Position numbers and translations under genes: made by a program
The notes under the pieces: generated by a model
Seen by the model: only the letters and a program-made list of their open reading frames with translations
Database searches by the model: none
What the model was told of the DNA's origin: nothing
Source: Flectonema sp. DT1601
Taxonomy: Eukaryota; Euglenozoa; Diplonemea; Diplonemida; Diplonemidae
Direction of reading: 5' to 3'
Length of the DNA: 64,000 bases
Assembly (NCBI GenBank): GCA_964019425.1
Contig: OZ025826.1
Coordinates: forward strand, 372,001 to 436,000
Shown: positions 49,773-60,534 of the stretch, one piece after another
Position numbering within the stretch: position 1 is the first letter of the stretch
Layout: each line of letters opens with the position of its first letter

Positions 49773-52121
49773 ATGATTCAATGCCGCCTTGGATCACAAG
49801 TTGAGCGTAATATTTGGGTGTACTATTTATTCTTACTAGCTGGACCTCTATTAGGAATCATATCTGGTTACGTTGGATACACTATCCTGAGAAATATCGA
49901 AAACAGGAGAGTAACAGCAGCCCATAAGGGAGTTACTGACCTGGTATACGATGATATTACAAATCAGTTGAATATCATTATGAAGGACGGAGAAGCAGCG
50001 GCTGCGTTGGCAACTATTTATAATGAAAAACCTATCGCAGAATGGGAAGCAATGCTCAAAGATTTCTTACAAGGAGGATTGTTGGGTGATATGTTGGCCT
50101 TGGAATGGATTCCCATAGTACCCCACCATCGGCGTCCTGATTATGAAAAATTACAAGCCTTCATGGAAATGAGTGCACATCAAAATCAACTGGTACCAGC
50201 ATCGCAAAGAGAAGAATATTTTCCGGTTATGTTTTCTGCTCCGGGTGGGACCACTCGTGTCTTGGGGTTTGATATGGGATCTTCAGCTACTGAAATGAAA
50301 ACCATAAACATGGCTAGGAATAACGTATCGCAATCAGTAACTAGTCTGACAGGTCTCGTAAACGGTCGAGATAATGGTATCCGTCTCTACACACCAGCTG
50401 TGTATCCATATCCTAATAGGAGTAGGTCTGATGTTGTGTTTGGGTTTTCAGTAGGGGAATTCAGACTTACTGACGTCGTAGGAACCGTTCACGTGTTTCC
50501 TGATCATTTTAAACTTCACTTGTATCAAATGGACAATGAGTCAACAGAAGCAACGCTAGTGTACACTGACTCTAGAACGTCAAAATCTATGGACGAATTA
50601 GAGAACTGTCAATGGTCAAAAATTGTGTTTCTAAATCATGAATGGATTCTCGCTGTTGAACGAACTAGCCTATTCGAGAATACTCTACGATCTCGAGCAT
50701 CAGTTATATTTGGTTTATCAATTGGTCTGGGAGTGACTCTTGCTTGGATGCTTAGTATAGCAGCCTATGTTTGGAATAGAATAAAGCAAGCTGATCTGGA
50801 AACTACCGCAGCGACAACAAACAGAATCGTCGAAGCCATCGCTTCACTCAATTTTGACGATTTGTCTTTTGCTGTTACGGATTCTCTAAGTGGTAATTTA
50901 AAAGAAGTTGTTACCATTGTAAGTGAATACACAAAGTTTCTTCCAGACGTTGTCGTTCAGCAACCTCCACACACCGGAGAGAGTTCGTTACTGAGTCAAA
51001 ATGATATGAAGAAGTCTGTTTTATTAACCTGCTTTGTACCCCAGACTGATAAAACTAGCAAAATAAATAACTTCATCACTGGCATGCATCTATTGTGCAA
51101 ACGACTAGACGGAAAGCTACTTAACTTAGAATCTTATACGGCTACAATATGCTTAGCGGGCGACACATCAATACAAGATATGTGCACGTTGTGGAGGAGA
51201 TTATCTTCGGAATTTCAGGATATCAGAGGGGCTGCAACGTACACATTGTGTGGAACTGCCTTCTCTGGAGTGACAAATAAATGTTTTCATTTAATTGGTT
51301 CGGAAACACAAGGAATTGTAACCCTTGTGAGGTATGCCAAGATATTCGACTTGTCGCTGGTAGTTGACGAAGCCTTTAGTACAGCCGCTGCTAAGATAGG
51401 AGAGCATTGCACCTTCCTAGATAGCGTATATCCGAATACGCCAGTGTTCTTATTTGATGGGGTTCCGAGAGATAGAGTTTCAAAGAGGGTACTTGCCGTG
51501 TCTGATCATTTTAGAAATTGTGATATGGAAAACGCTCGAATTGCTCTCCGAGACGTCACTGAAGTAGAACAGTCGCTGCTGCTTGCGTACTATGCGAGGA
51601 ATTTAAACTCGAGTCGTTTCCCTGGAACTGTTCTTAAAATATCAATCAATCCTGATGGTAAGACTCGCAGTGTTGGTATTCCATTTTCAAGAGCATTGTA
51701 TCCTTATACCCTATCCGCAATGCAGACTCAAGATCACGCAACGTTCTCAGTGTCAGGAGTGTCATCCCCAAACAGTAAAGCAGAACTTACTCCCTTGAGG
51801 GAAAAGAACGTTTCCTTGCCGGGTGTTCCTGACATGGACGACTATGAAGATGAAGAGGTTGAGGAAATAGAAGAAATCGAGGAAATCGAGGAAATAGAAG
51901 AGGATGAAGAAGAAGAAGAAGAAGAGAGTGCTGAAGAAGAACAGAAATTTGTTATTGCGGATGATGAAGAAGCAACAGAAAAAGTTAGTAAATCGACTAA
52001 GCAAAAGAGTGCAATTAAATCCCCTTCGAAACTCCCTCCTGGATTTGAGGTACGTCTAATCACCGACACGAGGAACCCTCTTGTGAGACCTAAGAGTTGC
52101 CTTCCTCCACTGAATCCTTGA
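49773..52121 (+). CDS. CHASE-domain membrane receptor with degenerate nucleotide-cyclase-like region
   Basis: 782 residues. A membrane helix (~14-38) is followed by an extracellular region of ~265 residues with CHASE-domain features (LEWIPIVPHHRRPDYE, EYFPVMFSAPGG, LGFDMGSSATE, GIRLYTPAVYP, VVFGFSVGEFRL). A second helix (~309-334) and a linker ending YTKFLPDVV lead to a region (~413-545) laid out like a class III adenylyl/guanylyl cyclase domain. The usual metal-binding Asp after the first strand is missing (VLLTCFVPQTD), so catalysis is doubtful. After residue ~690 there is a long Glu/Asp/Ile repeat (EEIEEIEE...) and a basic tail. CHASE domains sense small molecules in receptors of bacteria, plants and amoebae. 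ATG 21 bases after TATGATCAG. Single exon. Confidence 0.7.
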   Translation: MIQCRLGSQVERNIWVYYLFLLAGPLLGIISGYVGYTILRNIENRRVTAAHKGVTDLVYDDITNQLNIIMKDGEAAAALATIYNEKPIAEWEAMLKDFLQGGLLGDMLALEWIPIVPHHRRPDYEKLQAFMEMSAHQNQLVPASQREEYFPVMFSAPGGTTRVLGFDMGSSATEMKTINMARNNVSQSVTSLTGLVNGRDNGIRLYTPAVYPYPNRSRSDVVFGFSVGEFRLTDVVGTVHVFPDHFKLHLYQMDNESTEATLVYTDSRTSKSMDELENCQWSKIVFLNHEWILAVERTSLFENTLRSRASVIFGLSIGLGVTLAWMLSIAAYVWNRIKQADLETTAATTNRIVEAIASLNFDDLSFAVTDSLSGNLKEVVTIVSEYTKFLPDVVVQQPPHTGESSLLSQNDMKKSVLLTCFVPQTDKTSKINNFITGMHLLCKRLDGKLLNLESYTATICLAGDTSIQDMCTLWRRLSSEFQDIRGAATYTLCGTAFSGVTNKCFHLIGSETQGIVTLVRYAKIFDLSLVVDEAFSTAAAKIGEHCTFLDSVYPNTPVFLFDGVPRDRVSKRVLAVSDHFRNCDMENARIALRDVTEVEQSLLLAYYARNLNSSRFPGTVLKISINPDGKTRSVGIPFSRALYPYTLSAMQTQDHATFSVSGVSSPNSKAELTPLREKNVSLPGVPDMDDYEDEEVEEIEEIEEIEEIEEDEEEEEEESAEEEQKFVIADDEEATEKVSKSTKQKSAIKSPSKLPPGFEVRLITDTRNPLVRPKSCLPPLNP

Positions 52122-52962
52122 ATTCTAAAGTGAGGTCCAGCATGCTCTTTTTTTCTTCTTTTTTTTTTTTCTTTTTTCATTTTCATGGTTACTCTCGACC
52201 CTCCCCTTATTTATTTAGTTCTGGTTCTTGTTTGGTAGTTTATTTGGTATTCTGTTTTTTTTTTTTTATATTTCCCCGTTCCTTTCCCTTTTTTATCGCG
52301 GAGTGTGTACCCATACTAACATTACCTTCAGTCAACTGCCTCTTATACTACGACGTGTTTATAATTAGTTAACTTGTGATGTGATGTGCTTTTTTTTCTT
52401 TTTTGAAGGTTTTTAAAAAAAAAAAAAAAAAAAGGTGATGAAAAGAGCCTCTGCAAGGCGCAGGCATCGTTATGATTTTCTTTTTTTTGCTCTTGTTATT
52501 ATGAAAGAGCCTCGAAAAAAAAAAAAAAAGGAAAAAAAAAAGTCTTTTATTGTCAGTCTTATTGCTGATGTTAAAATGAAGTGTTTTTTCCTAATTTTTT
52601 TTGATATGACAGCTTGCGATAGCTAATGTTCATCCTCCAGCCCTTGATTGGTTCGGTGTGAAGGCAATGTGTTTGGTCAAAAAAAAAAAAAAAAAAAATG
52701 ACTTACAGACGTCCTGTAGTTTTCTGCGTACTTGCCCCCCCCTTTTTTTTTTTTTGTCCTTTTTCTTTCGTTTTCTCAGATGCACGGTATCGAGGCTTAT
52801 TGTATTTCGCATTTTCCTTTTTTGATTTCGTAGTCGCCATTTGTGTTTCTCTGGATGTGTTTTGTTTGAATTCTTTTGAAGTATAAAACAGTTTAATAAA
52901 TTAATTCATCACAATTCAGTATCATCATCATCATCATCATCGAGGGGTCGTGAGGAAATTCA
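52122..52962. other. Intergenic region
   Basis: T- and A-runs; a scrap related to repeat R-B (CATACTAACATTACCTTCAGTC near 52314); an ATC trinucleotide run near 52921-52942. No gene. Confidence 0.6.
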
Positions 52963-53043
52963 TATTTTAATCTTACAATGTATGAACTAACTTTTTTCTT
53001 CTCTTGACAGCTTATATTTATTTTCCCAACTCACCTACAAACA

Positions 53044-53532
53044 ATGTCTATCGAGAAGAACACTCTTATAAATGATGTTCCGGTTGAGAAGAAATCTAAC
53101 CAATATAACGCTGCTACGCCACTGGTTCAGCAACCACCACAACAACAGGCGCAAACTGTTGTTGTTGTTAGTGAGACTGATGATTTCATCCCAGCCTGTA
53201 TGGGAACTGCATGTTGCGGATTAATTGGATTGTGTTTCGTTGGCTGTATGTGTGACACACCCACAGGAAGGGTAGGTGCTGCTACGGGGTGTATTTTCTA
53301 TGGAGCACTTATTTTTGTTGCGTACATCATTATTTTAATCCTATTCAAGACTGAAGACTGTGAGGATGACTCTGCTATAGGAACAATGTGCGACACCGTC
53401 ATCGCTCCCTCCCTTGGAAGGATCATCGCCAACATTGTCATCGGTGCTGTTATCTTAGTAAGCGCGATACTACTTCGTATTATGTACGTCAAACAACTTA
53501 ACCGACGACGTCAACATGTTCAATTGGTTTAG
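53044..53532 (+). CDS. Small Cys-rich multispanning membrane protein, copy 1
   Basis: 162 residues. A polar N-terminus with a Gln/Pro-rich run (PLVQQPPQQQAQ) and no signal peptide precedes three hydrophobic segments (~48-69, 79-101, 126-148). The first is rich in Cys and Gly (ACMGTACCGLIGLCFVGCMC). A loop with three Cys/acidic residues (KTEDCEDDSAIGTMCD) lies between helices 2 and 3. The C-terminus is basic (KQLNRRRQHVQ). No family recognised. ATG 33 bases after CTCTTGACAG. An almost identical copy lies 2952 bases downstream, differing by Met115 to Val. Confidence 0.8.
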   Translation: MSIEKNTLINDVPVEKKSNQYNAATPLVQQPPQQQAQTVVVVSETDDFIPACMGTACCGLIGLCFVGCMCDTPTGRVGAATGCIFYGALIFVAYIIILILFKTEDCEDDSAIGTMCDTVIAPSLGRIIANIVIGAVILVSAILLRIMYVKQLNRRRQHVQLV

Positions 53533-53580
53533 TGTGGTTGTTGTGTTTTTCTTTCTTTTCTTACCTCTTTTTTTTTTTTT

Positions 53581-53760
53581 TAAAACTTCTACCCCATAAC
53601 TGATGATGAGAGAATAGAAGTAAAGAAGTATATGGATTACTCTCGAAACCTGAATAGTTAACTTCAAAAGGCTAACTTAAGTATCACGGTAGTTTATTGT
53701 ATCCTTAACAGATTATTGTTTTTATGTTAATATGATACAAATACAAACGTTCAACCCTTT
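53581..53760 (+). repeat. Dispersed repeat R-B, copy in tandem unit 1
   Basis: Has CATAACTGATGATGAGAG, TATATGGATTACTCTCG and AGGCTAACTTAAGTATCACG; a more diverged member lying directly after the gene stop. Confidence 0.75.
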
Positions 53761-54489
53761 TCATTGCCAGGTGCGACGACGTCTTCTGGTTAATGAGACG
53801 AACAGCTTTCTTCTTGTTATGTTTTCTTTTTGTTTTTAGCAATATTTATCAATTAAAGTTGTTATTGTTTTTTTTTTTTGCATTTAACAAGTATTGTAAG
53901 AACGAAAAAGAATGTTGGCAGCACACGTAAACCTCCTTTAGCTTTATCAGTTTAAGTCGGTTCACGGTTTCGTGCACAAACAAAAAATCACAGTGTTATA
54001 TCATTATTTTCTGTATAGTTGAAGTTAAAGCCAATTCTTTTTTTACGTTGTCAAAAAAAAAAAAACATTTCACTTTCATGGATGCTGCGGCTCCATTTTA
54101 AATTTTGTGCTGTTGAGTGAGAGGGGGAGATAACTTTGCCCTTTCCCGTTTTTTCCAATGCCGGCTATAAATTACTAAACTTATACACGATCAACGATAT
54201 TTGTTCTCTCTCTTATCAATCATACTTGCAAAAAAAAACTTTTTTTTTTTGAAAAGTTTTTCCCCAAATCTTGACCTTAGTTTACGTTGATGTAAATTAT
54301 CTAAGAAAAGATCGTTTTTATAGCCAACTGTTGGCGTTGAATTTTTTTTTTTTTTTTTTGCAGAACAATGTGTTTTTATAAATTTTTTTAATTTTTTTTA
54401 AACTCATATTCCGACTGTTTGGTGGTCATAATATACTTCACTAAAAGCAGTCGTTGCGCACATTAGAGAGGCTTGCACTCTCTATGATT

Positions 54490-54945
54490 ATTTTGGTCCG
54501 ACACAGTTATGACCTTAAACTGACTGTCATCTGACCTGATCCTTTTGGTTTTCATTTCTTGCTGAGTGATATGGCTATGTGCTGCCCAATTTTTTGTGGT
54601 ACAATTATAAAGCTTTCTGAGCCCACAATACAATTATTATGCTTTGGACAACTGGGGGTGAACGATCCTCGGTACTGTTCTGGGGCATATGGCACATATG
54701 GTCGTATTATAAAGCTAGATGATGGAATAAAAAAAAGATTTTTTGTTTTTTCACTTTTCCCTACTCCCAGATCATTTCTCTTTTATTTTCTTTATTTGTT
54801 TTCAACCTGTTAGCCTCTGGGCAAGGTGGGAGCTGGAAGTCAATCACTTCCAGCCGAAGCTATGAAACTACAATCTTCGTGATTGGGTCCTTACTGATGC
54901 GGGCTTCCCAGACTCATCGTAGTCATCAGTTTGTATTTTGCTAAC
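54490..54945 (+). repeat. Dispersed repeat R-C, copy 2
   Basis: Matches 39600-40030. R-D (53880-54045) lies between this and the R-B copy. Confidence 0.75.
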
Positions 54946-55914
54946 TAACTAACGTCGAAGATATAAGTTTAAATTGAGCACAAAGCAACTAAATTAGTGG
55001 ATTTTTATCTTAGAGTGATAACAACTTCAACAAGGAATGAAGTCCCTTACAACTTACTGATTAAAGGCCTAAACACTTTTTCGTTTGCTTATATCTATTT
55101 TTTTTTTAAATTTTTTTTATTCTCAATCTTTTTATATTAAAAATTAATAACCATACTAACCATGAAATAGAGGACATACCATATCTTGATTGTGTTTGGA
55201 TGTAATGTTTCTCTGACGTTCTTAACAACGTCACAAGCATGAAAAAGCCTCCTAGATACAGACAGGTTCGATAATTCTCTTTTAATTATTTTAAAAATAT
55301 ACGAACAACTGTCCTTTTCAATATCAAAACACCCCCCCCCTTCGCCCCCCATAATTGTTGGGTGGTATTATCTTTTCTTTTTAATCAAGTTTATTTTTTT
55401 ATTTATCCTCATATCACAATACCATAACCGTGTTCATTATGCCCCGTCAGCCTAAGCTATTCCATAACAACTCCTAATAAAATTTGAGTCTAATTACGTT
55501 ACTCTATTGGAGTTAACCCTGATGCTACTTAGTTTAACTGTATCATTCAAAGAGGGATTAATGTTGTTTCAATCACCGTCTGCAGCTGTATTTTGGCAAC
55601 CACCCCAATAAGTATACGCACGCTGTGAATGCATTTTGGATATTTGACCTTGTCTTTTCTTGTACTCTGAACAATCGTTTTTGTTGATTGTTTTCTTTCA
55701 TTTCTTGTGTTCATTTTCACCCGATGACTTTGATAGTTAAAAAATTTGAGTCTTTTTGATAACAGATGTGCTGCGTTAGAACCTTGAAATCATTTTTTTT
55801 TTTTTTTTTTTCCCTTCCCTCCTTTGTCTAACTCTTTCTCTGAATTTATTTTGTTTCAATTTTCTTTTTTTTATAAATGAGCAAGTTGAAAAAAAAGTCA
55901 CGAGCTTCATCCGC

Positions 55915-58853
55915 TATTTTAATCTTACAATGTATGAACTAACTTTTTTCTTCTCTTGACAGCTTATATTTATTTTCCCAACTCACCTACAAACAATGTC
56001 TATCGAGAAGAACACTCTTATAAATGATGTCCCGGTTGAGAAGAAATCTAACCAATATAACGCTGCTACGCCACTGGTTCAGCAGCCACCACAACAACAG
56101 GCGCAAACTGTTGTTGTTGTTAGTGAGACTGATGATTTCATCCCAGCCTGTATGGGAACTGCATGTTGCGGATTAATTGGATTGTGTTTCGTTGGCTGTA
56201 TGTGTGACACACCCACAGGAAGGGTAGGTGCTGCTACGGGGTGTATTTTCTATGGAGCACTTATTTTTGTTGCGTACATCATTATTTTAATCCTATTCAA
56301 GACTGAAGACTGTGAGGATGACTCTGCTATAGGAACAGTGTGCGACACCGTCATCGCTCCCTCCCTTGGAAGGATCATCGCCAACATTGTCATCGGTGCT
56401 GTTATCTTAGTAAGCGCGATACTACTTCGTATTATGTACGTCAAACAACTTAACCGACGACGTCAACATGTTCAATTGGTTTAGTGTGTTGTGTTTTTCT
56501 TTCTTTTCTTACCTCTTTTTTTTTTTTTTTGACTTACTTCTACCCCATAACTGATGATGAGAGAATAGAAGTAAAGAAGTATATGGATTACTCTCGAAAC
56601 CTGAATAGTTAACTTCAAAAGGCTAACTTCAGTATCACGGTAGTTTATTGTATCCTTAACAGATTATTGTTTTTATGTTAATATGATACAAATACAAACG
56701 TTCAACCCTTTTCATTGCCAGGTGCGACGACGTCTTCTGGTTAATGAGACGAACAGCTTTCTTCTTGTTATGTTTTCTTTTTGTTTTTAGCAATATTTAT
56801 ATTGTTTTTTTTTTTTTGCATTTAACAAGTATTGTAAGAACGAAAAAGAATGTTGGCAGCACACGTAAACCTCCTTTAGCTTTATCAGTTTAAGTCGGTT
56901 CACGGTTTCGTGCACAAACAAAAAATCACAGTGTTATATCATTATTTTCTGTATAGTTGAAGTTAAAGCCAATTCTTTTTTTACGTTGTCAAAAAAAAAA
57001 AACATTTCACTTTCATGGATGCTGCGGCTCCATTTTAAATTTTGTGCTGTTGAGTGAGAGGGGGAGATAACTTTGCCCTTTCCCGTTTTTTCCAATGCCG
57101 GCTATAAATTACTAAACTTATACACGATCAACGATATTTGTTCTCTCTCTTATCAATCATACTTGCAAAAAAAAACTTTTTTTTTTTGAAAAGTTTTTCC
57201 CCAAATCTTGACCTTAGTTTACGTTGATGTAAATTATCTAAGAAAAGATCGTTTTTATAGCCAACTGTTGGCGTTGAATTTTTTTTTTTTTTTTTTGCAG
57301 AACAATGTGTTTTTATAAATTTTTTTAATTTTTTTTAAACTCATATTCCGACTGTTTGGTGGTCATAATATACTTCACTAAAAGCAGTCGTTGCGCACAT
57401 TAGAGAGGCTTGCACTCTCTATGATTATTTTGGTCCGACACAGTTATGACCTTAAACTGACTGTCATCTGACCTGATCCTTTTGGTTTTCATTTCTTGCT
57501 GAGTGATATGGCTATGTGCTGCCCAATTTTTTGTGGTACAATTATAAAGCTTTCTGAGCCCACAATACAATTATTATGCTTTGGACAACTGGGGGGTGAA
57601 CGATCCTCGGTACTGTTCTGGGGCATATGGCACATATGGTCGTATTATAAAGCTAGATGATGGAATAAAAAAAAGATTTTTTGTTTTTTCACTTTTCCCT
57701 ACTCCCAGATCATTTCTCTTTTATTTTCTTTATTTGTTTTCAACCTGTTAGCCTCTGGGCAAGGTGGGAGCTGGAAGTCAATCACTTCCAGCCGAAGCTA
57801 TGAAACTACAATCTTCGTGATTGGGTCCTTACTGATGCGGGCTTCCCAGACTCATCGTAGTCATCAGTTTGTATTTTGCTAACTAACTAACGTCGAAGAT
57901 ATAAGTTTAAATTGAGCACAAAGCAACTAAATTAGTGGATTTTTATCTTAGAGTGATAACAACTTCAACAAGGAATGAAGTCCCTTACAACTTACTGATT
58001 AAAGGCCTAAACACTTTTTCGTTTGCTTATATCTATTTTTTTTTTTAAATTTTTTTTATTCTCAATCTTTTTATATTAAAAATTAATAACCATACTAACC
58101 ATGAAATAGAGGACATACCATATCTTGATTGTGTTTGGATGTAATGTTTCTCTGACGTTCTTAACAACGTCACAAGCATGAAAAAGCCTCCTAGATACAG
58201 ACAGGTTCGATAATTCTCTTTTAATTATTTTAAAAATATACGAACAACTGTCCTTTTCAATATCAAAACACCCCCCCCCTTCGCCCCCCATAATTGTTGG
58301 GTGGTATTATCTTTTCTTTTTAATCAAGTTTATTTTTTTATTTATCCTCATATCACAATACCATAACCGTGTTCATTATGCCCCGTCAGCCTAAGCTATT
58401 CCATAACAACTCCTAATAAGATTTGAGTCTAATTACGTTACTCTATTGGAGTTAACCCTGATGCTACTTAGTTTAACTGTATCATTCAAAGAGGGATTAA
58501 TGTTGTTTCAATCACCGTCTGCAGCTGTATTTTGGCAACCACCCCAATAAGTATACACACGCTGTGAATGCATTTTGGATATTTGACCTTGTCTTTTCTT
58601 GTACTCTGAACAATCGTTTTTGTTGATTGTTTTCTTTCATTTCTTGTGTTCATTTTCACCCGATGACTTTGATAGTTAAAAAATTTGAGTCTTTTTGATA
58701 ACAGATGTGCTGCGTTAGAACCTTGAAATCATTTTTTTTTTTTTTTTTTTCCCTTCCCTCCTTTGTCTAACTCTTTCTCTGAATTTATTTTGTTTCAATT
58801 TTCTTTTTTTTATAAATGAGCAAGTTGAAAAAAAAGTCACGAGCTTCATCCGC
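55915..58853. repeat. 2.94-kb tandem duplication, unit 2
   Basis: Direct copy of 52963-55914 without the 14-base insert. The junction between units is exact (CATCCGC then TATTTTAATC), so this is a simple head-to-tail duplication and not two independent insertions. Contains R-B (56530-56710), R-D (56818-56990), R-C (57430-57885) and R-A (58388-58490). Confidence 0.97.
55996..56484 (+). CDS. Small Cys-rich multispanning membrane protein, copy 2
   Basis: Same 162-residue protein as at 53044, with Val in place of Met at residue 115 (GTVCDTV) and two synonymous changes near the start (GTT/GTC and CAA/CAG). The upstream 80 bases with the CTCTTGACAG acceptor-like site are duplicated too, so both copies are probably expressed alike. 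Confidence 0.8.
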   Translation: MSIEKNTLINDVPVEKKSNQYNAATPLVQQPPQQQAQTVVVVSETDDFIPACMGTACCGLIGLCFVGCMCDTPTGRVGAATGCIFYGALIFVAYIIILILFKTEDCEDDSAIGTVCDTVIAPSLGRIIANIVIGAVILVSAILLRIMYVKQLNRRRQHVQLV

Positions 58854-59178
58854 TACATATATGTTTACATAAATGTAGGTTTGTTATAGTTTATCTGTGA
58901 GCAGCTAAAGTGGTTCTCTTTGTCTCAGTTATCTCAATCTATTTCTTAATATCTCTTATTATACAGTCGAGGTTTTGTAGTCGATGTTACTCTCGACTCA
59001 GAGCGTTTGTTTTCTTTGTTTATATCGGTATCTATTATTGTTGTTTACCTTATTTATTGTTTTCAGTAACAGTTCATACACACAGCAAGATCCATTCCGT
59101 GCTCTGACAATAAGTTAATTTTTATCATTTCTTTTTTATAAAGTAAAAAAGTCATAAAAAAAAAAACAACAAACAAAA
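58854..59178. other. Intergenic region
   Basis: No gene. TATTGTTTTCAG ends at 59066; if this is the acceptor for the next gene, its 5' UTR would be about 112 bases. Confidence 0.6.
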
Positions 59179-60534
59179 ATGTTAACATCGCTGGCTGCAG
59201 TCATTTTGGCTGGAACCACTCCAGAGCAAATTAGAATTGCGTTACAAGGAGCAGATGGACAAGGAAACCCAACGGGTATGAATGTTGGATGGTACACTGG
59301 AAGCAAAGCCCCACACGTAGTTCATTACGGACTGTCTCCAAGTGACTTGACTGAGACTTCAACTGGAAGTGATTACCAGTACCACAGAGAAAATGGTTAT
59401 CATCACAATGCTATTTTACCAAGTCTAACAGCAAATACTAAATACTACTACCAGATCAACGGTGATTCAGAAATCAGATCTTTCAAGTCCGCACCTCTTG
59501 GAAATGACGCAAAATTCTCGGTATCTATATTCGGGGACATGGGTTGGTTGGGATCAAAAGAGCGTCCAATGAAACTCGACATCGGAGGTCTGATGAAGAA
59601 CTGGTCTGCAGTCCCAACCAGAGTAGAGATGGAGAAGTTATTCAGAGGTGGAGACCTCGACATGGTTTGGCACTTGGGTGACATCGCTTACGCTGATGAT
59701 GCTTTTGGTCATGATGTTGTTGGAGGGCTTTATGAAAGTTGCTACAATGGTTACGTTAATTGGATGCAAAACATTTCCTCATCAGTTCCTTACATGGTCA
59801 GCCCTGGAAACCACGAGTCAGAGTGTCACTCTGCTCTGTGTGTTACTGATCCACTTGTTGGTCATCAGCTCAGCAACTTCTCTGCCTTTAATGCGCGTTG
59901 GAAGATGCCTTCTGAGTCTTCGAAGGGAGTTGCTAACATGTGGTACTCATGGAATTATGGACCAATTCATTTTATTTCTACCAACACTGAAACTGACTTT
60001 CCAGGAGCTGGAGAAGAGAAGAAGGGTGACAGTGGTATCTACCCAGCTGGATCATTCGGTCGCGAAGGTGAGTACCTGGCCTGGTTAGAAGCTGACTTGA
60101 AGGCCGCAGACGATGCCCGTAAGGCCGGTACTGGACGTAAATGGATCGTGGCTGGAGGTCACCGTCCTCAGAGTGATGCTTCTGGATGTGGAATTAAACA
60201 AAAAGCTCTATTTGATAAATACAACCTCGACTTGTACGTATCGGGACACGCTCATACTTATGCCAGATCATACAAAGCTTGTATGGAGCCTGCTTGTAAT
60301 CCAAAGCAGAACAGCTCAGCTACTACTACTTATTTGTTTTGTGGAGGTGCTGGCAGTGATGAAACTGATTTTGGAATCTCCGGACAGATTCACCCAGGTC
60401 CGAAGGCAGGCAGCCCGACCTTTGCTACTCCAGAACTCTCCAGTGGAATCTTGCAGGTTGTGAACTCTACTCATTTGGTATTTAAATTATACTCCTCGTT
60501 GGATGGAAGAGTAATTGATGCTCTATGGATTTAG
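59179..60534 (+). CDS. Purple acid phosphatase (metallophosphoesterase)
   Basis: 451 residues, the size of plant- and fungus-type high-molecular-weight PAPs. A short hydrophobic N-terminus (MLTSLAAVILA) may be a signal peptide. An N-terminal Fn3-like domain (to ~105; VGWYTGSKAPHVVHYG, LTANTKYYYQI) is followed by the metallophosphatase domain with all five PAP motifs: GDMG (Asp120), GDIAY (Asp168, Tyr171), GNHE (Asn211, His212), AGGHRPQ and GHAHTYAR. It hydrolyses phosphomonoesters at acidic pH with a binuclear Fe-metal centre, usually in lysosomes or outside the cell. Single exon. Confidence 0.95.
   Translation: MLTSLAAVILAGTTPEQIRIALQGADGQGNPTGMNVGWYTGSKAPHVVHYGLSPSDLTETSTGSDYQYHRENGYHHNAILPSLTANTKYYYQINGDSEIRSFKSAPLGNDAKFSVSIFGDMGWLGSKERPMKLDIGGLMKNWSAVPTRVEMEKLFRGGDLDMVWHLGDIAYADDAFGHDVVGGLYESCYNGYVNWMQNISSSVPYMVSPGNHESECHSALCVTDPLVGHQLSNFSAFNARWKMPSESSKGVANMWYSWNYGPIHFISTNTETDFPGAGEEKKGDSGIYPAGSFGREGEYLAWLEADLKAADDARKAGTGRKWIVAGGHRPQSDASGCGIKQKALFDKYNLDLYVSGHAHTYARSYKACMEPACNPKQNSSATTTYLFCGGAGSDETDFGISGQIHPGPKAGSPTFATPELSSGILQVVNSTHLVFKLYSSLDGRVIDALWI

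Larger units (their letters stand above)
52963..55914. repeat. 2.95-kb tandem duplication, unit 1
   Basis: Begins TATTTTAATCTTACAATG and ends at TTCATCCGC just before unit 2. It carries the small membrane-protein gene, then R-B (53581-53760), R-D (53880-54045), R-C (54490-54945) and R-A (55447-55550). Against unit 2 it differs by a 14-base insertion near 53850 (CAATTAAAGTTGTT), homopolymer length changes and a handful of substitutions. Confidence 0.97.

Noticed and set aside
55137-55352. 71-residue minus-strand frame present in both tandem units
   Set aside because: Conserved only because the duplication is recent; AT-rich, with no domain or start context.
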